Positions 47,105-59,382 of a stretch of 64,000 nucleotides of DNA are shown piece after piece. The notes beneath the pieces were generated by a model, which had not been told where the DNA came from, searched no databases, and saw only the letters and a program-made list of their open reading frames with translations. The stretch spans positions 5,996,807 to 6,060,806 of the forward strand of contig NC_085052.1 in NCBI RefSeq assembly GCF_963662255.1, given 5' to 3'. A program made the translations under genes and the position numbers. This DNA is from Cinclus cinclus. Taxonomy: Eukaryota > Chordata > Aves > Passeriformes > Cinclidae. Every line of letters begins with the position of its first letter. Positions within the stretch are counted from its first letter, which is position 1.

Positions 47105-49889
47105 CCAGACATCCCCCTTCCCGGGACAGGAGGTGCAGAGAGGAGTGCCCCTCTGCAGTTTTGTGTCAGAGTTTCCCTCGTTTTTTTCTCCCAGGATACT
47201 ATTGAGTAGAACATGACTTGAACAAAATGATGCCAGGTTTTGTTAATCTAGAGCATGCCTTGATTTGTGCAAGTTTTCTTAAATTTCTCAGCTCTCCACT
47301 CTCCGTGCTTTATTTGGCACAGCATAATCTACCACCAAGAGAATTTCTCCTATCCACAATTACATGTAAACCTCAGTATTTCAGGTTATGGGCATACTCA
47401 GAGAAGATCTGTTGAGACCATTGTAGTTGACATTACTGAATGATTTAAACTGTAAAATCTAAATCAAGATTTATATAATGCATTGTTTTCCCACTTAGAA
47501 TCTTTGTTGTCTTCTGTTCCTTTCAACCCAGAACTGGGGGTATTACAGAAGCAGCTGATATCTGCCTCCACGGGGAAGAGCCATGCATGTAATCTAGAAT
47601 ATTAAACACAAAATCAGGTTTCTGGTGCAGTTATTGTTGTTATGATTTGATTTGCCATGATAGGGCTCACAGACTGATTGGCATCTCTGAAGACTTTTGT
47701 AATATGAATAATAATTATGAAAACACAGACAAAAATATGAATTTGCTGAAAAAAAAATTCTTTCAGGGCTTGTCATTGAATTTGTAGGAATTTCTTGTAA
47801 AGGAAAATGCGGAAGGCATTGTGAACATGGTAAAACAAAATGATTTAAGGATTCAGATGAATGTTTGTAGGAAGCATGTTACAGTTTCCTTCAGCTTTAC
47901 AAACAGGATTACATGAGTAATCTTCAAGTAATATAAGGATAAATCATTTTTTGAGAAAGCCCCCAATGGTTTAGGTATCAGCAGGCTTTCCCTTGCTAGC
48001 AGGCATGCATTTGTTTCTGGCCCACCTCTCTTGCAGAATACAACACACAAGGAAAATCCCACTTTTTCTTTAGGCCCAAATTTGCTATAATCCTGATGAA
48101 TATGCATTTTTGCATGTCATTCCAGGATGTGCTGAGATGCAAGTTTAGATTCCCACCTTTCTAAGCTGAAACACTGACACTAAAATGTTGTCTCCTGTTT
48201 ATATTATATGAATATAATATTTGAATTTCCCTTTTCCAACAAGTCCCCAGGACTGAGCTGCTACTCAAACCTTACTTCCTCAGGTTTGGCAGTGCAGAGA
48301 TGGAGAATTCCTCCAGGTTCTCTTGTATTCCCATGGAGTTTGGGGTTTTCAGCATCTCCCATCAGAGCCTGGTACAATTCCTCTCGTAATTCCTGCCAAA
48401 GGCAGTGGGAGTAAAGCTCTTCCAAATAATTGTGAGGATTTTGGGGGTATGTGAATAGAAATGGATGTGTCAAAATCGTTCACATTCTGTAAGTGCAGAT
48501 ACAGTGGTAATTAATTATTAGGAGTGCTGTGTGGCTGTGATTCCTGTGGTTCTGAAGAACCATTTTGACTACTGGTCTATTCAATTAATACAAAAATGAA
48601 AAACACAGCTCAGATTCAGGTAGGTAAAGTTTCATAGAACTATTTTAATGAGTACAGAAATGATAATAAACACCTCTGACCCCTTTCTTTGTTGCACAGT
48701 TAGTTTAGTGGACAAATGACAAGACATGGGATCTTGAAAATGCAGGAATAAGGCTGTGTCAAGATGTGACTAAATATATTCATATATCTTTATCTCAGTT
48801 CTGAATATTTCAAACCTAATTTGATCAATGATACCATTTTAAAATTTATTTTTAAATTGATTTTTTTAACCTGTTCTTTCAGAAGCTGTCACATTAATTG
48901 AAATTATGTTCTTTGAAAATTAGGAGTGCTCCATTTTAATGTATGTACATCTAAGACTTTGCTTCAATAAGACATTCAGTCTTTGAGGTACTTACTCAGG
49001 TTGGTAAAATAGCATTAAAAAAAAAAAAGGTGAGGTGAAAGTTAGTCCAGTTCTGTAATAGCTTTTAGCATATGCACCTGTTCTCTACAAAAAAAAAAAA
49101 AAATCTAAATTTTAATTAGTGATTTGGCATGGTCTGCTCTTCTTAACTAGCAGTGTCTTTTATTTCTTCATCTGACAGCCTCCTCACCCCCAGGGTATGG
49201 TGGAAAATGACTCATTTTAATATAAGGTAGAGGAGTTTAGTGAATATATGACCTGCAGTTTTTCCTATTTTTTTTCTACAATATAATGTACTTTGATGCA
49301 TTTCAAAGATAATCTGTCTGATGCTTTGCATATTCCTACTTAATTACAGTATATCTTGAGATGATTTACTACACCCAGATAATTCTGAAATAGTTTTGCT
49401 ATGGAGGGCATGCACACCACAGACAGCTGAATAATGAGCCAAAGAGTTCATGGAGGAAATTACATGTGTATGGGGAAGTGGGCAGGGTTGGCACAAGAAG
49501 AGTTACAAATAAAAAGTGATATATGGCCTCAACTAGCATTCAGGGATGAGGTCTTTCTGACAGTTTCAGTGTATTCTGGCTAAACCCTGATTATCTTTTA
49601 AGCATGGTCCCACTTCCAGCCTCTCAAAGGAATGGGTGATGAACAACACAACATTGATAAAATATTCTGAAGAGATTTCAATGCTTACTTATTTCCTTTT
49701 CCAGTTTTATATCATAATATCCTAGTAAAACACAGATCTATTTTGAGACCAGAGAAGTCTGGAATAGTATTTTGGCTCTTTATTTGACCATATGTGTTAA
49801 AAAATTCCAGTGACTCCCTGCACACAAAATTAGCCTGGAATGAAGTGCTCAGTTCTTGAGAGCATTTCAAAGCCCAAGTAACTGAGCCA
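47105..49889. other. Unique non-coding DNA, no gene seen
   Basis: No recognised gene. A-rich tracts lie at 49018-49028 and 49090-49103. A small AT palindrome (TTATATT-ATATG-AATATAA) lies near 48200. Open frames do not exceed 84 codons. Confidence 0.55.
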
Positions 49890-49970
49890 GACTTTTGAGG
49901 CCAGATGAGGACTATAGGATCATCCAGGCTGACCCCCTCTATAGCACACATTGGAGACAACTGGAAATAA
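49890..49970 (-). mobile_element. Possible ancient CR1-type LINE relic
   Basis: The phrase GGATCATCCAGGCTGACCCC followed by CTATAGCACA resembles the reverse of an old CR1 3' region widespread in reptile and bird genomes. The match is about 50-70 bases and heavily diverged, so the family and boundaries are uncertain. Confidence 0.3.
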
Positions 49971-51700
49971 ATATGCATCTCTTCACCCTTTCCAGAAATG
50001 CTGGGGCACATCAGCCCAAAGCAGGTGGAGGGTTCCCATGTGCACCACGGGCTACCTCGGAGCCACCAAACAATCCCAGGGTCTCTGTGCCAAGACACAC
50101 AGGTGTTTCCATTCACAAACATTGGATGAAAACACCAAGAATTTAGTAATTTGGGGGGCAGAAGAGCTTTTTGGGAATTTAGGATTCCCTTGGCTGAGAT
50201 AATGGTCATATTTGCTTCTGATTTATTTTTATTTTAGCTAGTAGAGTTGTGGGGACTGGATTGCCATGCCCTATTTATTTTTGGAATATTTTATGCTCGC
50301 TAGGAATTCACTTATTTCCACCTCTCCAATCAAGTGTTAGCTTGGCAAAAGAGTCATCTGTAAAATTTGCTGCACATCTGCAAATATCAAATGTCCACGA
50401 TCAGGCAAAAGACTCACTCCACTTACTTTTTTTGTCAGATGGTTTCATTTAGAACCCAAAGGGTCAGGAGTCACAGCATGACCTCATCAAATTAGACTCA
50501 ACTGAGAGAGGTGTTTAGCACAACAAAAAGGAAGTAATCTGAAGGACATTAAATGCAAATGAGACTGCCATGTGCAAACTTCAAAAACACCTGATCCAAA
50601 TGAACAGTGTTGACGGGGGTCGAAGGGGTGAGAAAGAAGGTTTCATATTTTGGTGGCTTTTTTCCAAGGGCTATCAGCAATATTACATCCTGTAGAGCTG
50701 GCTGAAAATCTCATAGGTGTGTGAATATTTAAACTTAAAAACACCCACTGCTGTTTTTGCCAGGTGAGAGTATGTCAGTATTTACTGGCAGGAGTTTGGT
50801 GGACTTGTAGCTCAAACCTGGTACCAGCCCTTTGTCTGGTAGTAATCCTTCCTTTTTCTGTGGATTTTTAGAGTGGGTTCATTATTGCTTATTTTTAACC
50901 TTGAACACCTAATTGTATAGAATTATGAGGAAGCCTCAGCTCCTGATAGTCCTTTTATACAGAGAAGAAAAGGCTTGCTAGAAGGTTTGCACATTTTCCC
51001 TTCAGGACATTAATCCATGCCCCCATTGGCTGAGATGTCTTTCAGCCATGAAGGCACTGGGGCAGTGAAGGTCTTGTTATAATGGAACCAAGCTATTTCC
51101 AGATAATGTGAGTCAGATTGACTTCAGGGATTGATCTGCTCTCCAGATGTTGGGTAGAGTCAAGTGGAGCAGGGAGGCAGAGATGGCAGCTAAGTAAAAG
51201 GAGAACCTCAGAATAAATACTGAGTCAGAAGTGCTGTGTCTGCAATGAGCAGTGCAGAGATTTTCAACACTGAGGCAGGGAAAAACATGATAAGCAAATA
51301 TTTGTTGCTGACAGACACAGGGATGTCTGAGTGCATTGAGAAGTGAGGCAGTGATTAAAATAGGATCAACACAGGACTGAAAGCAGCACTTTGTCAAAGT
51401 TCAGGATCTGAATGCATCCACAGGACTGCAAAGATTGGAAAGAACTTGAAAAGGCTGGTAAACAGAAAACAAGACCAACTGTACTTACTCATAGAAATCC
51501 AGAACAAAATAATAGAGTGAATGCAAGAAGTGCTGTTCAAAGAACCTTAGGTACAATAAGAGCTGGTCACAACCCCAAATATCTGATCCAAAGACTACAG
51601 AAGGCAGTGGAAGCTCTGTGAAGTGCTAAGGCAGACTGAGTGTTTTTGTTTCTTCATGTTTGACTCTATTCATCTTGTTTGGTCTGCATCCCTACAGCCA
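49971..51700. other. Unique non-coding DNA, no gene seen
   Basis: No recognised gene. A 165-codon minus frame (49712-50209) overlaps the left end and the possible CR1 relic, and has no domain I recognise. Confidence 0.5.
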
Positions 51701-52500
51701 TCACATCAAAATTAGCTGCCTAAACAAGTAGCCAAGCTGCTCTAGACAGTCCAGTGCTACATACATCACAAGACTACTGGAATTTGTGGTGGCCAGTCTT
51801 TGAGACAGAAAAATATGGGATGACGGGTGAGACGTTTGTGAGCAGTTGCCAGGCAGGCTGAGAGATGACTGTTCATGTAGAAAGATTATTTTATTCAGTG
51901 GTAGGAAGGTGGACAGATTGTGTTACCCAGGTCCATCCTTTCAGGAGTCTCTTCCCATCCTCAGTGCTTTCTCTGTAGCCAGGGTGGTCACAAATGAAGT
52001 CTCATGCCCCTTTGAGAAACCTGCAGAGCAAGCCCTGAAAGGGCAGTAGAGGACCAATGTGAGTTCCTCCAGCAGCCTGTGGAAGGTGCTGCTTTTATTC
52101 CCTTCAGCATGGAGCAGTTTTTCCAGAGGCCACTGAGCCTTCAGAGAGGGTGCACTCATGAGAACAAGACCAGCCCCATGATCAGGTGTCATTTTCTTAA
52201 CCCGGCCAGTGGGTCTTATCTCCGGATCAGGCCAGCTGGCAGCAGGCTGAGGGCGACTGCTGGCCATGCAGGCAGCCAGGGGAGGTAGCAGGGATCTGCA
52301 CAGTCAGGCACACACACTCAGGGTGTGGGGGCTCACATCTGGCTGCAAGATGCTTTGAACAGTTTGTCGGACAAAGGCGCTTGGTCAAAAAAGGTCAGGG
52401 CAGGTTCAGTTGTACTGCCAAGGGTGAAAACTGTAGTGAAAGTCAATAAAAGGCTCTCATGGCTTCTAGTTTACCCAAATAAGGGGAGAGAAGAATTGTT
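51701..52500. other. GC-richer unclassified block, possibly an old repeat
   Basis: This stretch stands out from AT-rich neighbours and has a texture like a decayed LTR or other interspersed element (for example TTATCTCCGGATCAGG near 52216), but I find no terminal repeats, primer-binding site or coding remnants. A 108-codon minus frame (51941-52267) is unidentified. Confidence 0.2.
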
Positions 52501-55500
52501 AACATAGGGTTTTCACTTACCTTTTCAAGGTCATAGGAAGGTTAGCTCAGCTTCAAATTGCTGCATAAGCTTGAAAGGAAGAATGACAAAATGTGGATTA
52601 GGAAAATACATGGTCTTATTTTTAAATGGTTGTTCTGCTCAAATTGCAGAGGATGGTGGTCACCAGGAGGGTGAAGTGAAGGCAGGCTCAAAATTTTGCA
52701 GAGTGAGCATTTTTCTATGTGTTTTGAAAGAGGGTGCAGTGACAAGGAAGATTTTGATGTTACAGCTGGGTGAACTTCAGTTACATGAAAGATGTATATT
52801 TTTAATGGTGGGTGCTGATTTTCTACAGGCAAAAATGAGCAGGAAAACTGGGAGGTCTGTAGCTTGGTTGTTTCCTGGAAGCTCTGATTTAATTACAGAA
52901 GAAGTCATTCAGCATAATATATGGCAGGTTGATGAAATCCTATCATTGAAGATGATCTGGTAATGCTTCTGGATGCAGGAATCTATTTTCTAAGCTCCCC
53001 TTTTTATACAATGAAAAGCATCCTGGACAGTCACCAGAGCTTTGCAAACCATGCTGGGGCACTTTAGAGACAGGGAGCAGAGCTGATTGTAGCAGACTGT
53101 GGATGAATTTTCACTGCCAAAGAGACTAATTTCACTGTTTACAAGTCATGTTTCAAATGAACAAAAAAACACCTGTGTGAAAATTACTCTTTCTGTAACA
53201 AGACTTCTTTTCAATATTTCCAAAGACACCTGTAGGGTTTCACATCCAATCCCATGACAAATTAACGGTGGCTGGATGTCCAAACCAAACAAATCATCTT
53301 CATGCAGTTCAGCCGCTGTAAAGCTGATGTCAATTAACAGTAAAAAATATCTTCTTTAATACAAAAATAGAAATTGGGGTGTGTGTGCAGGGGGGGGGTA
53401 TCAGTTCATAAATCAAGGACTTGTGAGTACCTCAAATGTTCTTCATATATTACAACATGAGAAAATATCAGGGAAGCTCTGTCATTTTTGCCTCTTCCAC
53501 CTCTGGCTGTGCCAGCTGTTGATACTGTGTTCCCACTGAATGCATCATTGTTAAAAACAATAATACAAACAGAGATTTCAAAGAAACTCATGAACGAATA
53601 CTTTATGGTATTTACAAGGTTCATTTTTTATGAGTTGATTTTTCTTCTCTTTAAGCAACCCTTCATCTGTATCTAGTAAAACCCTAGATGAGAAACAGTT
53701 TACTAGATCTAGAATATTAAATACAAGTATTGGGCGGTCAAAATAGATAAGTCTGAAAAGGGCTTTAAAAGAAACCAAAGAAGCTTTCATATAAACAGCT
53801 AGAATAAATACTTGAAAATTTGGGGTTTCTTAATAAAATGTGCTACATATGTGTGCAGTTAAGAAAATGTCTACATTCACAAGCATGTATGTGTGAGAAT
53901 ATATATATATATATTTGTGCACTTACATAGTTCAGCTGTACATGTATACACATATTTCATGTATTTATAACATCTGTTTATTATACTTATATTTGCTTTT
54001 CGACACTGTTGAGCTGTTTCAAACTGTTCAAAACCAAAACTACTTCACGCAAAATTCTCATACTCCATCTGGAGGTAAATATTACCATTCTAACATAATA
54101 AGCTATAAATACAGCTTTTGTTTTTACTGTTTGCTCTGGATAAATTATATTTTTAACCAGTGTGCTATCCTGAGGACATGGACACTTTCCATGCATATAT
54201 ACAAGATTTGATCATTGTTTAGTGGAAATAATACCAAATTACACTGGTGTTAGAAAGATGCTAAGAAGCCTGAAGAGCATGATGCAATGGTTGAACTTAA
54301 AAGTTCAGTTCATTTGCAGAGATGTTACTGGTTCCAGCTGTGCTCTCTGTGTAGGGGATGGGGAGAAAGTCCATGTCCAGCTGGAAATAGAATGAGATAC
54401 ATGGAGCTCCTTGTTGGGGCTGAATACACACCAGAAACTAAACAAAGAAATGCCTGAGATATGCAACACTGACTCAGAATAAAAACAGGAATAGTTGAAT
54501 CATGTCACAGTAACCCAAGATATTTTACACCGGTCCTCCTACATTCTTCCAGGGAACTTCTTCAGGTGACACTTTGTTTAATAATGGAAAATACTCCTAT
54601 ATGTAACCTTTAGGATCTCCCTTAAAGTCTTGATTGATGTGTTTTCATCACTGAAATTTATAGTAATATCAGCATCGGTAATTTATGTGTTTTAATTTAA
54701 AACATCTGTTTTTAATTTATGTAGTTCAAGGGGTTTTCAGCGGTTGCCCATGAGTAAGCATTTGATCTTGATACTGTATTTTGAATTTATATTTGACTAC
54801 CATCTTTCCTATGTTTGGGCTTTCATTAAAAGTTAAATAATTTTGTCTCAAAAATCAGTTTTTCACATGAGAAGTGACATTTTTTCTAAATATTGAAAAA
54901 GACTTCTGGGTTTCAGTCACCTTGGACAATGAAAACAATTCCATTCATTTCATATTTGATTTTGGTCATTCTCACTTCTGGGTTTTTTGGAGAGTTGGAG
55001 TTTTTTTTGTATACTCATTCAGTACTGCTTAAGACTGAAGACATAAGACCACCGTAACAGGGAAGTTCTCCTGTTAATTTTCAAAACCCAACCAGGCTCA
55101 ATGAGTGCAGTTCAAAAGCAATGTTCTTTCTTTGTGAGACATATGGCCTTGAGCAGCATTCTCAGCTTCCCCTGTGGTTTTAGGATGATTCATGGATTTT
55201 GATGGTTTTCTCGAAGACCCAGTTGCTAAAGTCCTGTAAATTCATTTGAATTTCATTTTATTTTAAAGTGAAGGGTTTTATCGTTACTTGGCTTCAAAGA
55301 AGTGGTTGAGAATGAGACGTTCAAAGGCTCCAACACATTAAGACATTAATTAAGGAATATCAACATTTCTTTGTCTTAAAAATCCATAGTTGAGGAGGGA
55401 CGTTCTGAATACGTGGGACTGAACTCTGAATGCCATGGGACGGACAGTACTGCAGATCTCTTGCAAAAGGAGTCACTTAGATAGTTCTCTAAAAGCAATT

Positions 55501-55828
55501 TCTTGGTTTCAAACCAAAGCAGTTCAGCTCGGACCACTCTCAGCTGCTTCCATCTGCAGTCCTCGTCCGTGGATTCTGTACCAATGGACTTTGCCTTCAC
55601 ATGGACTATGGCAGTAGCAATGAAAGAGCTGTATGGAAAGTTAGTCCAAAAAGCGTCTGAAGCCCCAAATGCTCTTTCCCTAGGGAAACAAGGAAATATG
55701 TTTGAGGTGTGATGTCTCCCTTTGCTCCAAAGGGGAATAGGATTGTGATTATGTGTGTATGCTTCAGAATACCCTTAAACAGATGAAGTTTCTGTCAGGG
55801 AGTGCAACAATTGGATGAGGGGTGCAGG
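52501..55828. other. Unique AT-rich non-coding DNA, no gene seen
   Basis: No recognised gene. A G9 run lies near 53390-53398, and a (TA)n plus TATG-type tract lies at about 53884-53960. A 130-codon plus frame (52571-52963) is unidentified. Confidence 0.55.
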
Positions 55829-56080
55829 TTTCACACTGGAAGAGGGCAGGATTAGATTAGACATCAGCCAGAAATTCTTGCCTGTGAGGGCAGTAAGGCA
55901 CAGGTTACCCAGAGAAGTTGCAATGACCCATCCCTGGAAACGTTCAAGTCCACATTGGCTGGGCTTTGAGCAGCTTGGTCTAGTGGAAAATGTCTTACCA
56001 ATGGCAAGGGGCTGGAAGTAAATGGTCTTTAGGTCCCTTCCAACCCAAACCATTCCATGTCAGTGTGAATCCATGATTTC
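55829..56080 (+). mobile_element. CR1 LINE 3' end, 5'-truncated copy
   Basis: Landmarks of the CR1 3' region appear in the expected order: CACACTGGAAGAGGGCAGGA, TTAGATTAGACATCAGCCAG, AGAAATTCTTGCCTGTGAGG, GTTACCCAGAGAAG, CCATCCCTGGAAACGTTCAA, GCTTTGAGCAGCTTGGTCTA, GGTCCCTTCCAACCCAAACC and a degraded ATTCCATG terminus. About 250 bases are present, including a short coding remnant and the 3' untranslated region. Small deletions show it is a dead, fairly old copy. The 92-codon minus frame and 68-codon plus frame here are by-products. Confidence 0.93.
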
Positions 56081-57246
56081 ATGAGTTTGGTTATATTCCT
56101 ATCAGTAAAGAAGGAAGCACAGAAGACAATAATTATGAGAAAGAAGGTGTCTAGATCCATTTGCCATTTAAAATGCATCATCTTTTTAGCTCTTTAATTA
56201 ATTCATTAATTACAAATTAGCTTCCAGGATTTCATAGTAGGAAGCATTATAATTATCTAATCTTTACTCCTGTGTAGCAAACCAAAGAACTGAACTTTAA
56301 TTCTCTCTCCATAACTGATGGTGGGTATAAAGAAGAGATTCAATCAGGAGTATTACTCTATCAGGACTCATTTCTCTGCAATTCATGATACCATATGGTG
56401 CATTTAATCAGGAATGAAGAAGGTTTCCAGAAGTGGAATGATTTTATATCAAGACTGGGAGATCTCTAGCTGTTCTACTTTCACTGATATGAAGGACATT
56501 AGTCTAATCATAGCCTTGGACTGAGTTTTTGGTTAACAGCCCTTTTGAAGTAAGCCTCTGTGATTTCTGTTTTTAAGAAGTCTTGGTTTCCTGCCCAGAA
56601 CCTGGCCATGTTGGAAAGCCTTTCTGAAGTCCTTTATTGCTTTAGAATATTTACCACTACCTGAGTGTAATAATACAGCACTTTTATCCTGTGAACACAA
56701 CTCCTAGGCTTCCAGAGCTCCAAATGGGAATGTCCTGTTTCTCTGAAAGGACAATATATGTTTCTTCAGGAAGTAATCCAAAATAGTTTGCTGTTGGCTG
56801 TAAGAGCTGTAGAAGTGTTGGAAGGTCTCTGGCTGTAGCCTTGCAGTAAGCCAGTTTAATCAGAGTCATGGTAGCAATTCAACTTGAAGAAATTTAAATT
56901 AATCTCTCTAAAGAAATAAAAAAAAAAGATATTAACAAGTCCAAATCTTAATTAAATGCTATATTTTAAATTCTGTGAATAATATTGTCTAAGAAACATT
57001 TAATCATTGTATTTTCTTGTTTAGGATTAGCTGTTTAAAGACAAAAGACTCTAGGCTCCAATTAACTGCTGCCAAAAATTAATTTAAGTAGCCTAATTGA
57101 CAACTTGCTTTAAGCTACATAAAATCTTGGCATAAAACTTATTGTCAAGGGAAAAATATTCCTAATTTATTACTTTATTATAAATGAAACTATTGACCAA
57201 AGTGCACTTGCTCTACTGCAGCTGTTATGTAAAACAACAACATGGA
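56081..57246. other. Unique AT-rich non-coding DNA
   Basis: No recognised gene. The block at about 56990-57180 is AT-rich with many TAATT cores (CCAATTAACTGC, AAAATTAATTTAAG, CCTAATTGACAA), like conserved non-coding elements near developmental genes. Conservation cannot be tested here. Confidence 0.5.
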
Positions 57247-57276
57247 GATGATGATGATGATGATGATGATGATGAT
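57247..57276 (+). repeat. (GAT)10 trinucleotide tract
   Basis: Ten perfect GAT units. Overlapping frames read Asp, Met or Ser runs, with no gene support. Confidence 0.96.
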
Positions 57277-57339
57277 AAAAAGTCCTCATCCTTATGTGTG
57301 AATACAAGTTGCTCTAAAATTGTTAATGGCTGTTTGGGG

Positions 57340-57740
57340 CCACCAGCAGAGGGAATTGCTGTGGAACGGGCAGAAATCTTGTTTTCAGGTGGTGCCACTG
57401 GATCCCAGCCCGTTCTCGTGCCGTGCCATTCTCGTGGCACTGGTGAGCTTGGGCTCCTTCAGACAAAGCCTCACCGTGAAAGCCGAGCCCGCCCGCCTCC
57501 CACCTCTGTGCAGAAGAGAAATGTAAACTCTTCCACATGTGGGAGCAGAATGTGATCGCTGTGGGGAGAAGGTAGCAAGGCTATTAAATGTAAAACCAGG
57601 GCCGAACAATCAAAATGCTTGTCTGCGAGTGTGCGAGATACTCGGATATCTGTGAACAGGGAGAGAAAATTAAAAGCTGTAAGTACATACTGTAAAGCTC
57701 TTTAGTTTCTTGTTTATGGTCGCAACGGGCCAACTTTCAA
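57340..57740. other. Moderately CpG-rich block
   Basis: About 18-20 CpG dinucleotides occur in about 400 bases (GTTCTCGTGCCGTGCC, CACCGTGAAAGCCGAGCCCG, GTCTGCGAGTGTGCGAG). This is above the local background but below the density at 40860-41230. A weak CpG island or regulatory element is possible. Opposing open frames of 60-123 codons are not credible genes. Confidence 0.3.
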
Positions 57741-59363
57741 AGCCACTTCTTGAAACGTTGCCCACGGTTTTCCACCTGCAACTAGTTAGACACACACGTC
57801 CTGTGTTTTCTACACTGGCACAGCTAATTTGCATCCCCCCAACCCTGGATGAGTTACAGAGGCATCGGGGCCTGTGTGGGGCACGGTTCCCTGGCCAGAC
57901 CCTTGGTATGTGCCATGCTGGAAAGGCAACCCTATTCCTGTGCCCCCTGTGCTGTGCCTTCTGCTGCTTGGCTTTTCCACTCGCTGTTTCTTGCCATCCA
58001 TCCATCTTGACCTGCTTCAACACCTATTTGATGCATTCTTAGCCATTACGCTGGGCTTTTTTCCTCTTAGCACTGCACAAACTGATGCCATTGGAAAGGT
58101 GGATTACTGGTGTGCAGCTTTTCCAAGGAACCCCTTTGAAGGCTAAAAAGGTTGCTTGGAAAATATAGTATCTTGGCTCAATTTTCATTGTCTAGGCACA
58201 TTTCATTTCAGAAAATCACAAGCTACCAACACAACCATGTCATTGCAATTTTTCAAGCATTTTCTTTTTTGTGCCTGTGTGTTTTGTATCTGGGTGAAGT
58301 CACATCCCCCCCAGGCTATTGGAACAAAGCTCAGCTGAGAGCTGAACGTACCAAACAAGAGGAAATTACAAAGGGAAAGTTAATGTCTCGAGCCATTAGT
58401 ATGGGCACTTCTCCCACAGCCTTGGTGAACCCTGGAGCAACAGCCTGATCTCACTTTTAGGGGACACTGTCTGGGAGAGATGGCTGAGAACCTTTGAAAA
58501 CAAAACCCTCCCAACGAATGGCTCTGCATTCACAGAGCATCAGAGAAGCTTTTTCAAAACTCCCAGGGCACTGTGACCCTTCTTCACATCCCTCCTCCCC
58601 TGAAAAAACTGTTTAAAGACCAAGATTTGTTGCAGAGATAAGGAGCACTGAAGAATTTACAGCAGGTGCTATTTGAAGAGACTTCGAACAATGCAGAATT
58701 ACCTGTGCCCATTTAGTCCATTAATCTTCTCTTGTAAAAATAGCAATAAACGGTGATTTAGGAGCAGGGAGGAGCCAAGTTAGAAGCCCTGAGGTTAACA
58801 GGGAGGAAGATCAGTGCTTGTGGTTAAATTTCTGTTTGTGAAACAAGTGACTGAACTGATGAACAATGTAAAGGCTGGTTGGTACAGGGTGGAAAATACC
58901 AAATTACAACTGCTGTGGCTGGTATCAATTACCAGATATATCACAGAGATTCTACCAGGTCGTATTAGGGGCTGCATTAAACCACAAGTAACAGCACCCA
59001 GGGCACAAAAAAGGGTTTGCAAACCTCAAAGACCCCCATAACAGATAGATGGACTAGCACCGACTGCCCAGGGAAGGCAGCACAGTGAAGAGGTTGTCCT
59101 AAAAACAGAGAAATCTGCCTGAAATCGGAAGGTAAGTGTCGGTGCTTAATCACAGTAATTACCACCTGCTTGGCTGTTATCTCAGGGCGGCTGGGCTGCC
59201 CATGTGTCCACAGCAGGCACCCTCAGCCCCGGAACAAAGTCTGGTGGTGATGGATGGGCTCTGGGTTTTAAACTGAGAAACACAGACACCTGACCAAAGA
59301 TAGCTGGAGCCAAAGCCGATTCTTTTCCACTGGAACAAGCCCTGTGGCATCAGGAGCCCATCA
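57741..59363. other. Unique non-coding DNA, no gene seen
   Basis: No recognised gene. Frames of 110-117 codons on opposite strands at 57670-58042 overlap and conflict. Confidence 0.55.
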
Positions 59364-59382
59364 AAAAAAAAAAAAAAAAAAA
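59364..59382. repeat. Poly(A) tract (about A19)
   Basis: An uninterrupted A run with no recognisable retrocopy next to it. Confidence 0.93.
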
